NCBI RefSeq assembly: GCF_004944975.1
Contig: NZ_SPQG01000001.1
Location: 305,116 to 369,115 of the forward strand
Length of the DNA stretch: 64,000 bases
Direction: 5' to 3'
Source of the DNA: Halorhabdus amylolytica
GTDB lineage: Archaea > Halobacteriota > Halobacteria > Halobacteriales > Haloarculaceae
This document shows positions 26,377 through 35,098 of this stretch, in pieces. Each line of letters starts with the position of its first letter. Positions within the stretch are counted from its first letter, which is position 1. The position numbers and the translations under genes were made by a program. The notes under the pieces were generated by a model. That model made no database searches. It saw only the letters and a program-made list of their open reading frames with translations, and was not told the origin of the DNA.

Positions 26377-27867
26377 ATGACCCTGCGCGTGACGAACACG
26401 CTTTCGGGCGAAAAGGAGGTTTTCGAGCCACAGGACCCCGATGCCGTCACACTGTATTACTGTGGCCTGACGACCTCCGACCCGCCCCACCTGGGCCACG
26501 CCCGCGGGTGGGTCCACGTCGACGTCATGCACCGCTGGCTTTCGTGGCTGGGCTACGACGTCCACCACGTCGAGAACTTCACCGATGTCAACGAGAAGAT
26601 CGTCGCCCGGGTCGGCGAGGACGGGGACAGCGAAGCCGATGTCGCCCGATCCTACATCCAGGACGTCATCAGGGACATGCGATCGCTGAACCTGAAACGC
26701 GCCGAGGTCTACCCCCGCGTCTCCGAGCACGTCCCCGAGATCATCGACCTCGTCGAGACGCTGATCGACCGGGGGTACGCCTACGAGGCAAACGGCTCGG
26801 TCTATTTCGACGTGACCGAGTTCGACGAGTACGGCGAGCTATCGAACCAGACCGTCGAGGAACTCGACGCCCAGGGTGATCCCGAGGAGCGCGGCGAGAA
26901 GCGCCATCCCCAGGACTTCGCCCTCTGGAAGGCCGACGGCGTCGACCCCGTGGACATCGAGGAACACCGCCATCCGGAGGCTGCGCCCGCCGAGGAGGCC
27001 TGCGAAACGGCCCAGACGTGGGATTCACCGTGGGGGGAAGGACGGCCAGGCTGGCACATCGAGTGCTCGGCGATGAGCATGACTCACCTCGATGAGACCT
27101 TAGACATCCACGTCGGCGGCCAGGACCTGGTCTTCCCCCACCACGAGAACGAGGTCGCCCAGAGCGAGGCTGCAACGGGCGAAACCTTCGCCAACCACTG
27201 GCTACACGTCGGTCTCCTGGAGACCAAAGCGGAGAAGATGTCTTCCTCGCTTGGCAACTTCGCCACCGTCGAGGAGGCCATCGCCGAACACGGCCTCGGC
27301 GTCGTCCGGACCTTCCTGCTGTCGACGGCCTATCACAGCCGGGCGACCTACAGCGAGGAGACGCTGGCCGAGGCCGAAGAGCGATTCGATCGGCTGCAGC
27401 GTGGTTACGAGCGCGCGGTCGAAGCCGCCGACAGCGTCGACGCGGCGACGAAAGTCGCGGACGACGATCTGCGGGAAGCTGTCGAAGACACGCACAGGGC
27501 CGTTCCCGAAGCGATGAACGACGACTTCAATACCCGCGAGGCGCTGGCCGCGCTCTTGGAACTGACAAACGCGGTCAACCGACACGTCGACGAGCGGGAC
27601 GCCTACGACTATCGCGGGCTCCGGCGGGCGATCGAGGCCTACGAGGAGTTCGCCGTCGACGTGCTGGGCCTGCCGCTGGGTGGGGATGGGGGCGACGGCG
27701 GCGACGTCCGCTTGGCCGAGGAACTCGTCGAACTCGTTCTGGACGTCCGCGAGTCAGAACGCGAGGCCGGCAACTACGAGCGCGCCGACGAACTGCGCGA
27801 CGAACTCGACACGCTGGGTGTCGACGTCGAAGATAGCGACGACGGACCGACGTATCGGTTGCCCTGA
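26377..27867 (+). CDS. cysS: Cysteinyl-tRNA synthetase
   Basis: The 496-residue class I synthetase charges tRNA-Cys. The HIGH-type motif is HLGHARGWVHVD (near residue 40), preceded by the zinc cysteine in YYCGLTTSDPP; the second zinc region is GWHIECSAMSM. The KMSKS motif is AEKMSSSLGNF. The DALR/anticodon domain follows, and an acidic insertion with Gly/Asp (GGDGGDGGDV) lies near residue 437. The start at 26377 gives MTLRVTNTLSGE; the frame back to 26305 is not family-like. The last 100 bases are present again, diverged, at 30567-30654, so the current 3' end may have been supplied by an inserted element. Confidence 0.93.
   Translation: MTLRVTNTLSGEKEVFEPQDPDAVTLYYCGLTTSDPPHLGHARGWVHVDVMHRWLSWLGYDVHHVENFTDVNEKIVARVGEDGDSEADVARSYIQDVIRDMRSLNLKRAEVYPRVSEHVPEIIDLVETLIDRGYAYEANGSVYFDVTEFDEYGELSNQTVEELDAQGDPEERGEKRHPQDFALWKADGVDPVDIEEHRHPEAAPAEEACETAQTWDSPWGEGRPGWHIECSAMSMTHLDETLDIHVGGQDLVFPHHENEVAQSEAATGETFANHWLHVGLLETKAEKMSSSLGNFATVEEAIAEHGLGVVRTFLLSTAYHSRATYSEETLAEAEERFDRLQRGYERAVEAADSVDAATKVADDDLREAVEDTHRAVPEAMNDDFNTREALAALLELTNAVNRHVDERDAYDYRGLRRAIEAYEEFAVDVLGLPLGGDGGDGGDVRLAEELVELVLDVRESEREAGNYERADELRDELDTLGVDVEDSDDGPTYRLP
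27765..27867 (+). repeat. cysS 3' end, left copy of the island-flanking direct repeat
   Basis: This segment encodes the last residues of CysS from GNYERADEL to the TGA. It repeats at 30567-30654. Relative to this copy, the other lacks four codons after GAACTG and differs mostly at third codon positions: GAC/GAG, GAA/GAG, GGA/GGG, CGG/CGA, TTG/CTA, CCC/CCT. The pair brackets the TnpB island like an attachment-site duplication. Confidence 0.85.
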
Positions 27868-27900
27868 GGACAAATCGACGAGGCCCAAGCGCTCCGTAAA

Positions 27901-28635
27901 TCAACAGGAGAGTCCCTTCCAGATCTCTTCTCCCAGTGCGAGAGTTCCGAGCAAGAGAACCGTTATCGTCCCATTGGAGATGAGGACAGCCGAACCAAAG
28001 GCGACGATCGCCACCATGGGAACGAGCACAAAGACGAGTCCAGTGATGGCGAGACGCGTTCCAGGCCCAAAGAACTGCGCTCCCGAGTCTGCGGGTGACT
28101 CACTGATTTCGACGCCCGCACGTCGAATATTGGCGAGTATTTCGGGAAGGTTCTCTCTCGATACGATAACCGATGACGGCGTCGTGAATCGGTCAACGAG
28201 TCCTGAGCGTCCACCGCTGACGCGGATGAGCGCTACGTCCCCGAACGAGTGAACGGAGGCAGAGACAACTGCATTCAGCTGTATCGTGAATTCCCGCCGA
28301 CCGACAATCCCCGAGTCATCACCCTGGACAGCCCTGAGGATTCGCGTCGTGGAGTCCATTTCGACATGAGTTGTTGTGTACTGATAATAGCCAATGCTCC
28401 AGAGGGAAAGCGTCAGGAAGCCACAGAGCGGGATGATACCCGCAGCGAGCTGTGGTTCGATCGCGAATGCACCGAGAAGGATCGCAATCGGCAACACAGC
28501 GAAGAGCAACACCCACGACAGCACAGCGGGATACGCCGTGGCGAGCGCCAATCGCGTTGGCAATCCGAAGATCCCACGCAGATCGACGTCAGACACAGCC
28601 CTGACAGAGTCCGGCACCTCTTTTCGAGAGGACAT
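27901..28635 (-). CDS. Unidentified membrane protein with PH-like central domain
   Basis: The 244-residue protein has two N-terminal hydrophobic helices (about 35-58, 64-86) and two C-terminal ones (about 193-213, 218-235). Between them is a soluble beta-rich domain (HVEMDSTTRILRAVQGDDSGIVGRREFTIQLNAVVSASVHSFGDVALIRVSG) whose pattern resembles bacterial PH domains found in membrane proteins. Codon use is visibly less GC3-rich than the neighbours, which suggests transfer. It ends 33 bases after the cysS stop on the opposite strand. Function unknown. The PH-like call is a pattern judgement only. Confidence 0.65.
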   Translation of the reverse strand: MSSRKEVPDSVRAVSDVDLRGIFGLPTRLALATAYPAVLSWVLLFAVLPIAILLGAFAIEPQLAAGIIPLCGFLTLSLWSIGYYQYTTTHVEMDSTTRILRAVQGDDSGIVGRREFTIQLNAVVSASVHSFGDVALIRVSGGRSGLVDRFTTPSSVIVSRENLPEILANIRRAGVEISESPADSGAQFFGPGTRLAITGLVFVLVPMVAIVAFGSAVLISNGTITVLLLGTLALGEEIWKGLSC

Positions 28636-28709
28636 CGTTATCGGAGATTCCCTCTCTTGGCAGCATTTATTCGGTACCTAGACATTATTTTGCAGTGAAC
28701 TACCCTACC

Positions 28710-29942
28710 CTACTCGCTCACGGCTTTGGCCGTTCGCTCCTTGAGGGCAGGGCTTCCTGCTTCCACGACGCGCTTTGCAGACACCGAATTGGTGTCCGTA
28801 GGGAGCGCAGTCTCCACAGGCATTGATTCGGAGTGAACCACTCCTAAATCTTCAAGACCACGGGAAAGGATGTTCCATGCCGCGTTCGCGTCTCTGTCCG
28901 CTTCAAACCCACAGGAGGGACAGGAGTGTTCGCGCACCCACAATGGTTTGTCCGTCTTGACACCACAGGAGGCACACTCTTTCGTCGTGTCTTTCGGGTC
29001 AACCGCAACGAAATGCGTTCCTTCCTGTTCGCACTTGTATTCGAGCATTTGGAGGAACGTTCCCCACGCCGCACCTGCGCGGTTCCGCGAGTTGCCCGGC
29101 AGTTCAACCAGTCCCTTCGCGTCCAAGTCTTCCACAGCCACCAAGTGGTACTCGGTGGCGTAGTAATTCGACAACTTGTGGAGAAAATCACGACGCTTCC
29201 GCTTCAATTCGGCGTGGCGTTCAGCCACGACTTGCTGTTGTTTCACCCAATTCGCAGAGCCGTGTTCTTTCCGTGAAAGGTTGCGTTGAGCGCGTTCTAC
29301 CCGCTCGCTCTCGTCGGACAGGTCAAGCGAGGCGACCGCCGTGCCGTCAGTGTCGTGAGCGTACTTGAGAACCCCTACGTCGATTCCGACGCATTTCTCG
29401 GGATTCGCTGGTTTCTCCGGCGTGGTTTCGTCCATGTCGATGCCGAAGGTAGCGAACCATTCGCCCGTGGCTTCTTGTTTGACCGTGACTTGTTTGATGG
29501 TCGCATTCTCGGGTAGATCTCGGGGGAGGTGAATCGGTATCTCACCGAGTTTGCTCAACCACAGGACAGGCCGACCACTCGTATTCTTGAGTTCGAAGCC
29601 GGACTGATTGTAGGTGAGCGACCGATACTCCCGAGGCGGTTTCCACTTGAGCATTCCTACGGCGCGTCCGTTCTCTTTCTGTGCTTTCAGCGTTGCGAGG
29701 TTGTCGTAGACGCGCTTGACGACCATCTGCAACACTTTCGAGTGAATGCCGTTCAGGTCATCCCACCACTCTTTGAGGTCGGGGAGCGTGTCCTGTACCT
29801 TGTAGCGAGCAGGAATCTCATCTCCCTCGTTGAGTTTGTAGAGGACGTGGTTGTACAGTTGCCTACAAGTATCGACGTGGTGGTGACGCGTCTCGGTGAG
29901 GGCTCCCGGTGGGTCGAGTCGATACTTGTAGTTGTAGTGCAT
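28710..29942 (-). CDS. tnpB: RNA-guided endonuclease TnpB
   Basis: The 410-residue protein has the N-terminal helical domain and a C-terminal RuvC-like nuclease with a zinc ribbon. Catalytic acids are in place: D188 (VGIDVG), E271 (VAVEDLDAKG), and D349/D351 (ADRDANAAWNI). Zinc cysteines are C323, C326, C341 and C344. TnpB uses a right-end derived omega-RNA to cut DNA matching the element's flank, keeping the element in place. It begins with ATG directly after the TAG of the RHH gene (TAGATG), so translation is coupled. All key residues are present and the frame is intact, so the nuclease is probably active. Confidence 0.92.
   Translation of the reverse strand: MHYNYKYRLDPPGALTETRHHHVDTCRQLYNHVLYKLNEGDEIPARYKVQDTLPDLKEWWDDLNGIHSKVLQMVVKRVYDNLATLKAQKENGRAVGMLKWKPPREYRSLTYNQSGFELKNTSGRPVLWLSKLGEIPIHLPRDLPENATIKQVTVKQEATGEWFATFGIDMDETTPEKPANPEKCVGIDVGVLKYAHDTDGTAVASLDLSDESERVERAQRNLSRKEHGSANWVKQQQVVAERHAELKRKRRDFLHKLSNYYATEYHLVAVEDLDAKGLVELPGNSRNRAGAAWGTFLQMLEYKCEQEGTHFVAVDPKDTTKECASCGVKTDKPLWVREHSCPSCGFEADRDANAAWNILSRGLEDLGVVHSESMPVETALPTDTNSVSAKRVVEAGSPALKERTAKAVSE
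28720..28733 (-). ncRNA. Candidate omega-RNA 3' hairpin at the tnpB right end
   Basis: The hairpin ACGGC/GCCGT with a 4-base loop (CAAA on the transcribed strand) overlaps the last codons of tnpB. In IS200/IS605 elements the reRNA/omega-RNA scaffold covers the end of tnpB and the following bases, with the guide supplied by flanking DNA. Here the guide would start downstream of about 28690. The full extent cannot be set from one copy. Confidence 0.4.
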
Positions 29943-30068
29943 CTATGACTCTCGTTGTTCGATAAGTTCGTCCAGTTTCTCTTGGACGAACGAAGAGAGA
30001 CTCAAGTGGTTCTCCTGAATCCACTCCTCTTGGTCGTCACGGATGGAGATGTTCTTTCGCGTTGCCAC
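29943..30068 (-). CDS. Small ribbon-helix-helix protein upstream of tnpB
   Basis: A GTG at 30068 opens a 41-residue protein: TRKNISIRDDQEEWIQENH forms the beta strand and first helix, LSLSSFVQEKLDELIEQ the second helix of a CopG/RHH fold. It ends one base before tnpB's ATG. Such tiny RHH genes are found just upstream of tnpB in many haloarchaeal elements as far as I recall. It probably binds the element's own promoter and limits tnpB expression. Confidence 0.7.
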   Translation of the reverse strand: MATRKNISIRDDQEEWIQENHLSLSSFVQEKLDELIEQRES

Positions 30069-30185
30069 ACCATAATTTACACAAGTTGTGGAAATAAGGT
30101 TTGTGATTGGCGTGGGCCTGTGGGCCGGTCGTTGAAGGGTATATGTGAAATGATGACGGCGCTGTATCCCCTCCCTACTGCGTCC

Positions 30186-30206
30186 CCAGAAATCAAAGAT
30201 TTCTGG
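30186..30206 (+). repeat. Perfect hairpin, 9-base arms
   Basis: CCAGAAATC (30186-30194) pairs with GATTTCTGG (30198-30206) across AAA. It lies in the putative left end of the IS, where subterminal hairpins are the recognition sites of the Y1 transposase. It could alternatively be a transcription terminator. Confidence 0.7.
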
Positions 30207-30213
30207 TGTGCGA

Positions 30214-30232
30214 ACGAGAGCTTCGCTCTCGT
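30214..30232 (+). repeat. Perfect hairpin, 8-base arms
   Basis: ACGAGAGC (30214-30221) pairs with GCTCTCGT (30225-30232) across TTC, eight bases after the previous hairpin. The tandem arrangement supports a structured IS end. Confidence 0.7.
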
Positions 30233-30257
30233 CAACGCTACTCGGTCGCTTCGCTCC

Positions 30258-30288
<31 letters not shown>

Positions 30289-30566
30289 GCCTTATTCCAG
30301 TTAATTGTGGGCAAAGTGTGACTCGACTGCACGATTATTCCTGTGATGGACACTCTGTGTGACCCAGTATCGATAATAATTCATACGAAGGAGAGTTTGA
30401 TCCGGCTTAGGCTCTTAGTGTATACAAATAAGACTCGTTGACCAAAGATTAGCCCCGCTCAGGTCGGATAGTTACGCGATCAAAAGTGCCGTATCAAGTC
30501 CTAAGTGACATTACTCCAAAAACGAGAGATGATCGGCCTAATGATAAACCTGGCTTGGACGTGTGG

Positions 30567-30654
30567 GGCCGGCAACTACGAGCGCGCCGACGAACTGGCG
30601 GCGCTGGGTGTCGAGGTCGAGGATAGCGACGACGGGCCGACGTATCGACTACCT
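30567..30654 (+). pseudogene. Displaced cysS 3' end (second copy)
   Basis: These 88 bases encode GNYERADEL-AALGVEVEDSDDGPTYRLP, the CysS C-terminus minus four residues. The stop is gone (CCTGAA follows in frame). Nothing upstream or downstream of it resembles cysS. Differences from cysS are nearly all synonymous third-position changes, so this sequence was under coding selection before it was cut off. It marks either the original chromosomal cysS tail or a tail brought from another strain. Confidence 0.85.
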
Positions 30655-30955
30655 GAACAGTCTGAGTTGACATTACATCGTCTTCACGGAACTCGTTCTC
30701 AGTGACACGGTCGTATTCGGATCGTGTCACGACCGCCGGTAATAGATACACAGCGCGTGCAGCACGACAACTTACGCAAATCGAATCGGTAGTGGCACAA
30801 TGGGGACGGTTGCTCCGACCCTCAAGCAATTTTGATGGTCCCTCTGAGAGCAGAATATTCTTGTAGTTCGGCTACTACGTTTTGAATGAATACGGGAGCA
30901 GGTCAACACCACGGTTCCGTGGTGCGTGGCCTGGGAAGGGCAGTGAGGTAGTGGC

Positions 30956-31408
30956 TCACGCCTGTTGACTCCCCAGTTGGTTTCTGGTGTCAATAACGTA
31001 CTGAGAGACGTCTTCATCGTCAATACGGTTCTCGACAAGCGTCTCAAATTGTCGCTGTGACGAGACTCCTGCTGGGACGACTTCTTTGATCGCCTCGACG
31101 GCCATGAGTGCCCGCTGGCCGCGATTTGGTAACCCCCAAGCTGCTCGCGCTCGGATCGGTATCTCAGTTTGTCTGAAGAACCCGCAAATATCACCGACAT
31201 CCAGGTCTGTCGATTTTTGTAGCCAGGGCTCAGCACCGGCATTGAGCAGTTCCTTCACGATATGGACGGACTGTTCTCTGTCGATGAATGAGGCGCTTAC
31301 AACAGTCGGTATCCTCTCTTCGTGTATCCCGGTTTCGTCGATTGCAATTACCGACTCAAACGCCTGTCCCGGTGCTGTCGTCCCGGATAATTTGACAGGC
31401 GCGACCAC
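30956..31408 (-). CDS. Unidentified 150-residue protein, possibly truncated
   Basis: The protein starts at a GTG (31408) and reads MVAPVKLSGTT, then a strand ESVIAIDETG and a helical region (REQSVHIVKELLNAGAEPW, ARAAWGLPNRGQRALMAVEAIKEVV). The early I-D-E-T-G strand recalls RNase H-like folds, but the later catalytic acids are not evident. It may be a short relative or a truncated gene. GC3 is lower than that of core genes. TATAAA-type sequence lies 26 bases upstream, so the gene is probably expressed as a leaderless message. Flanked by the island's non-coding DNA on both sides. I do not recognise it. Confidence 0.6.
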   Translation of the reverse strand: MVAPVKLSGTTAPGQAFESVIAIDETGIHEERIPTVVSASFIDREQSVHIVKELLNAGAEPWLQKSTDLDVGDICGFFRQTEIPIRARAAWGLPNRGQRALMAVEAIKEVVPAGVSSQRQFETLVENRIDDEDVSQYVIDTRNQLGSQQA

Positions 31409-31430
31409 AGTATATGCCGATGGGGCTCCA

Positions 31431-31438
31431 GTATAAAC
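31431..31438 (-). promoter_or_regulatory. TATA box for the gene at 30956-31408
   Basis: On the minus strand GGTTTATA is centred about 26 bases before the GTG start codon. The spacing is that of a leaderless haloarchaeal promoter and supports the GTG start. Confidence 0.5.
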
Positions 31439-31498
31439 CTTTTACTCTGGAGGTGTTGTAGTCGGTCGCTATCTAGAGGGTCAGAGGGGTGCCTAACT

Positions 31499-31515
31499 GT
31501 GGCTCCTCAAGCCAC
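31499..31515 (+). repeat. Short hairpin in a 253-base gene-free stretch
   Basis: GTGGCT (31499-31504) pairs with AGCCAC (31510-31515). It is the only structure I see between the gene at 30956 and the one at 31662; it could be a terminator for the latter. Confidence 0.35.
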
Positions 31516-31661
31516 GATACCACGGCGAAGAAGCGGTAGAGATCAGCAGGGGGAAATGAATTGTGGGCTGCTGTTGTGATGGACTCGCGCTCCATCTCTT
31601 GCACACGCAACAGCCACAATATCAGCTTCCCAATATGACGTTAGCGCGTCGATTTGGGACC

Positions 31662-31967
31662 TCAAAGGAACAGTTGGATCGCAACCACCACGCCGAGCGC
31701 GACGCCGAACAGAACGAACACGACGTTCTCCAGGTCGGGCGACCCGGCTTCGACTTCGGCCGAGAGGTCGAGCCACCCCTCCTCGTCTTCGCCGTCCTCG
31801 CCCTCTTCTAAGTCTTCGAGCGAGAACCGCCAGCCGTCATCGTCCTCAACCTCATCGACAGCATCCTCTTGCTCGGGGGAGCCCGCGGGCCTCTCGCCAG
31901 CCTGCTTGGCGTTGTCCTCGTCACCGATCTCTCCCACGTCATAACTCCACTCGTCGTCCTCGGACAT
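31662..31967 (-). CDS. Acidic tail-anchored haloarchaeal protein
   Basis: The 101-residue protein is extremely acidic (residues 1-78, many Asp/Glu) and ends in one hydrophobic helix (NVVFVLFGVALGVVVAIQLFL). It is therefore a tail-anchored cytoplasmic protein. Repeats of W-x-[FL] type (GWRFSLEDL, GWLDLSAEV) may form short binding motifs. I recall DUF7312 for this type. It lies 41 bases downstream of metG's stop on the same strand. Function unknown. Confidence 0.75.
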   Translation of the reverse strand: MSEDDEWSYDVGEIGDEDNAKQAGERPAGSPEQEDAVDEVEDDDGWRFSLEDLEEGEDGEDEEGWLDLSAEVEAGSPDLENVVFVLFGVALGVVVAIQLFL

Positions 31968-32008
31968 ACCAGAGATAGTCGGTCAGTCGGTTAAAGTGCT
32001 GTGCGTGT

Positions 32009-34111
32009 TCAGCGGATCTTCGATCCGAGCGGTGCGTCTTCCTGGGTCGTCAGCAGGTCGGCCTCCTCGCCAGCGGCCAACACCATCCCATTGGACTCGT
32101 AGCCGAACAGTTCGGCCTTCTCCATGTTCGCCAGCAGGACGACGCGGGTATCCGGAAGGGTCTCCACGTCGTGGAGTTGCTTGATCCCGGCGACGACCTG
32201 TCGGGTCTCCAATCCGATGTCGACCTCCAGGCGAACGAGGTCGTCGCTGTCCTCGATCGGTTCCGCTTCGACGATCTCGCCGACGCGAATGTCCAGTTCC
32301 TGGAAATCGTCGAAGTCGATCCGTTCCTCGGCGAGCGGTTCGAGATCCATATCGGCCCCCTCGCTCTGGGTGGACTCGTCGCTTTCGGTTTCGGTCTCAC
32401 CCTCGTCGTCGGCTGTCGCTTCTGCAACCCGCTGTTCGAGTTTCTCGTTGAGTTCCGTGACGCGTTCTTCGGGGATCTTCTCGAAGAGTTCGGTCGGCTC
32501 GCCGAACTCGGCAGGCGGGTCTTCAAGGGCAGCCTCAACTGTCACGTCTGCCACTGAATCGTCCTCCCCGAGTTGATCCCAGAGCCGACCGGCCGTCCCC
32601 GGCGTGACGGGTTGGGCAAGTACGGCAACGGCCTTGGCGATCTGGACGCAATCTCGGATTACCGGCGCGGCCTCCTCGTCGTCTAAATTCCAGGGTTCGT
32701 TGCGCTGGATGTATTCGTTGCCGAAGCTTGCGAGATCGACTGCCGCCTGGGTGGCCTTTCGGATCGAGTAGTCGTTGACGCCGGCCTCGAAGGCCGTGAC
32801 TGCTTCCTCAATGCGATCCTCGACTTCCGTCGAGAGGGCCACATCGGGCGTCCCCTCGTAATTCCGGTAGGCAAAGAGCAGCGACCGGTAGGCGAAGTTC
32901 CCGACTGTCCCGACGAGTTCACCGTTGACCCGCTCGCGGAAGCGATCCCACGAGAAGTCGATGTCGTCCTGAAAGCCCCCAACGGTCGTCAGATAATACC
33001 GCAGGAGGTCGGGGTGAAAGCCCTCGTCAAGGTACTCCCGCGCCCAGATCGCGCGATTGCGGCTCGTCGAGAAGGCGTCGCCGTCCAGACTCATGAACCC
33101 ACTGGCGACCACAGCCCGGGGTTCGTTGTAGTCGGCGACGTGTAACATGGCGGGCCAAAAAATCGTGTGGTGCTGGATGATGTCCCGCCCGATGACGTGG
33201 ATGATCTCGCCACTGTCGGGGCCGGCAGGCTCGTCGGCTTTCCAGGCTCCCTCCCAGTCGTAGGTCTCGGAACCGACCCGCTCTGTATACTGCTTGGTCG
33301 AGGCGATGTACTCGATCGGCGCGTCGACCCAGACGTAGAGGACGAGATCATCGCTGTCCTCGTCGTCGCCCGGATAGTCGAAGCCCCAGTCCAGGTCCCG
33401 GGTGATACACCAGTCCTGTAGGCCCTCCTCGATCCACTGGCGGGGCTGATTCCGGGCGTTCGGCGTCCCCTCCAGTCGATCGAGGAATTCGGAGAGGTAA
33501 TCGGCGAGTTTCGAGACGGTGAAGAACTTGTGGGTGCGCTCGCGGTACTCCGCGGGGTTGCCCGAAATCTTCGAGACGGGATCCTCGATCTCGCCGGGTT
33601 CGAGGTGGCGGCCACAACCCTCGTCGCACTCGTCGCCCCGCGCCGTCTCGCCGCAGTAGGGACAGGTTCCCTCGACGTAGCGATCCGGGAGTGGCTGGTC
33701 CTCGGCGGGATCCCAGGCGACCTTGATCTGCTGTTCCTCGACGTAGCCCTCGCGCTCGAGGGCTTCGACGATCTCGTGGGTCAACTCGCGGTTGGTCTCC
33801 TGGTGGGTATGGCCGTAGTTGTCGAAGTCGACGGAAAAGCGCGGGAACGTCTCCTCGTACTGCTCGTGGTACTCCAGGGCGAACGCTTCGGGATCGATCC
33901 CATCCTGGATCGCCTGGACAGCGATCGGCGTCCCGTGCATGTCCGATCCGGAGACGAACGCGGTCTGCTGGCCGAGTTTCTCCAGAGCACGGGTCAATAC
34001 GTCGCCACCGACGTACGTCCGCAGGTGGCCGATGTGCAGGTCCCCGTTGGCATAGGGCAACCCGCAGGTCACGACTGCGGGATTCTCGGTCGGGAACTCT
34101 TCGTGGCTCAT
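32009..34111 (-). CDS. metG: Methionyl-tRNA synthetase with C-terminal tRNA-binding domain
   Basis: The 700-residue enzyme has the HIGH motif in GDLHIGHLRTYVGG (near residue 27). A zinc region follows (CPYCGETARGDECDEGCGRHLE), then the catalytic core. The KMSKS position reads FSTSRN, so the first Lys is replaced, as in some archaeal enzymes with KFSKS. An acidic linker (about 555-595) leads to an EMAP-II/Trbp111-type tRNA-binding domain (DIRVGEIVEAEPIEDSDDL ... GYESNGMVLAAGE). The ATG at 34111 (MSHEEFPTENPAVVTCGLPYANG) is better than the upstream one at 34138, which overlaps the previous gene's stop. Confidence 0.93.
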   Translation of the reverse strand: MSHEEFPTENPAVVTCGLPYANGDLHIGHLRTYVGGDVLTRALEKLGQQTAFVSGSDMHGTPIAVQAIQDGIDPEAFALEYHEQYEETFPRFSVDFDNYGHTHQETNRELTHEIVEALEREGYVEEQQIKVAWDPAEDQPLPDRYVEGTCPYCGETARGDECDEGCGRHLEPGEIEDPVSKISGNPAEYRERTHKFFTVSKLADYLSEFLDRLEGTPNARNQPRQWIEEGLQDWCITRDLDWGFDYPGDDEDSDDLVLYVWVDAPIEYIASTKQYTERVGSETYDWEGAWKADEPAGPDSGEIIHVIGRDIIQHHTIFWPAMLHVADYNEPRAVVASGFMSLDGDAFSTSRNRAIWAREYLDEGFHPDLLRYYLTTVGGFQDDIDFSWDRFRERVNGELVGTVGNFAYRSLLFAYRNYEGTPDVALSTEVEDRIEEAVTAFEAGVNDYSIRKATQAAVDLASFGNEYIQRNEPWNLDDEEAAPVIRDCVQIAKAVAVLAQPVTPGTAGRLWDQLGEDDSVADVTVEAALEDPPAEFGEPTELFEKIPEERVTELNEKLEQRVAEATADDEGETETESDESTQSEGADMDLEPLAEERIDFDDFQELDIRVGEIVEAEPIEDSDDLVRLEVDIGLETRQVVAGIKQLHDVETLPDTRVVLLANMEKAELFGYESNGMVLAAGEEADLLTTQEDAPLGSKIR

Positions 34112-34137
34112 GCTACGGTTTACCGTCAGTGGATTCA

Positions 34138-34287
34138 TTAACGCGATGGTTTGGGCTCATTGTCGGCGAGGTTGAGTTCCGCGAGCGATCGGTTGACGAT
34201 GCCGACGACGACCAGGTTATCCCGGGTCGCGCCGCCCGAGGAAGTCAGGGAGTAGAGTACGAGTCCATCGCGGCGATAGAAATCCAC
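34138..34287 (-). CDS. Unidentified 49-residue protein upstream of metG
   Basis: A GTG at 34287 opens a 50-codon frame ending in TAA at 34138. It encodes DFYRRDGLVLYSLTSSGG and DNLVVVGIVNRSLAELNL, with strong GC3 bias (most third positions C or G), as in real genes here. It ends 26 bases before the metG ATG and may be cotranscribed with it. The alternative is the tail of a lost longer gene, but a stop codon lies two codons before the GTG, so it is at most a short gene. No family is recognised. Confidence 0.5.
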   Translation of the reverse strand: MDFYRRDGLVLYSLTSSGGATRDNLVVVGIVNRSLAELNLADNEPKPSR

Positions 34288-34332
34288 CCAGTGTTACAAA
34301 CGGGAAACTCACGTAGAGGGCAAAAACGTTGC

Positions 34333-35009
34333 TCAGTCCGAGACACTGACGCCGCCGAAGGCGGCGAACCCGGTCACGACCAGATCTATCTCGTCATGGT
34401 CGCGGTCGCGTCGCTTGCGCTCGTCCTCAACCGCGCCGAAGACCGGCAGGACGTCCATCCGGACGTTCCACTCCGGCGGAACGGTGATCTCACACCCGCC
34501 GAAGAGGGCGGTCGTGTTGATCGTCGCCGGTCGATCCTCGATGTCCGCCTCCCGGAGGTCGAGGCTGACACCGCCAAACAGCGCCGTCAGGTCCGCCCCC
34601 TCGAAGGCTGCCGTCGTCGAGCGTTGCTCACTGCCCCCGAAGACCCCGACGGAGCTGATGAAGGCGTCGGCGACCCCCCGGGAGTGCGAGCGGAAGTGGC
34701 CGACGATGATCGAGATTCCGAACGCGACGACGAACAGCGGCCAGAACTGCGTGACTTGCTCGGCCGCGAGGTAGTCGAGTGTGAGCAGTTGCCAGGCGAC
34801 GGCCACGACGACGACGGCGATCGGCCCGAAGAGGTTGGGGAAGTCACTGACGACCAGTGCATACAACCCCAGCAGGACGAACAGTGACGGGACGTACTGA
34901 AGCAGGATATCGGCGTCGTAGGCGTCGGTCGTCTCGGCCAGCAACGCGAGGCCGACGACGATCAGGATCGCCCCGAGGACGACCTGACTCTGAGGGTTCG
35001 ACGGTTCAT
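34333..35009 (-). pseudogene. LiaF-like membrane protein gene with apparent N-terminal frameshift
   Basis: The main frame encodes four hydrophobic segments and then a beta-rich LiaF-type C-terminal domain with repeated ALFGGV/VFGA turns (DLTALFGGVSLDLREADI, NTTALFGGCEITVPPEWNV). It has no ATG or GTG before its first helix (VVLGAILIVVGLALLAET); only a TTG at 34944 follows that helix. An ATG at 35009 has a TATA box 27 bases upstream and encodes MNRRTLR, but is out of phase. One added base near 34986-34995 would join MNRRTLR to the helix. So either a one-base deletion inactivated the gene, or there is a sequencing error. If read from TTG the protein has 203 residues. Confidence 0.7.
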
Positions 35010-35032
35010 GGCGTCCCCGTCATCCGGCGAAG

Positions 35033-35040
35033 ATATAAAT
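35033..35040 (-). promoter_or_regulatory. TATA box of the LiaF-like gene
   Basis: On the minus strand ATTTATAT is centred about 27 bases before the ATG at 35009. This is the usual haloarchaeal leaderless spacing and argues that 35009 is the genuine start. Confidence 0.55.
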
Positions 35041-35098
35041 GTATCTCGTCGAAAACGTCACGACCAATCGGCCGACGTGACGGCGCTTCGAGCGGATC

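Noticed and set aside
30505-30705. 66-residue frame covering the cysS remnant
   Set aside because: Only the cysS-derived part has coding character; the flanks do not, and no promoter is seen. Listed as a pseudogene fragment.
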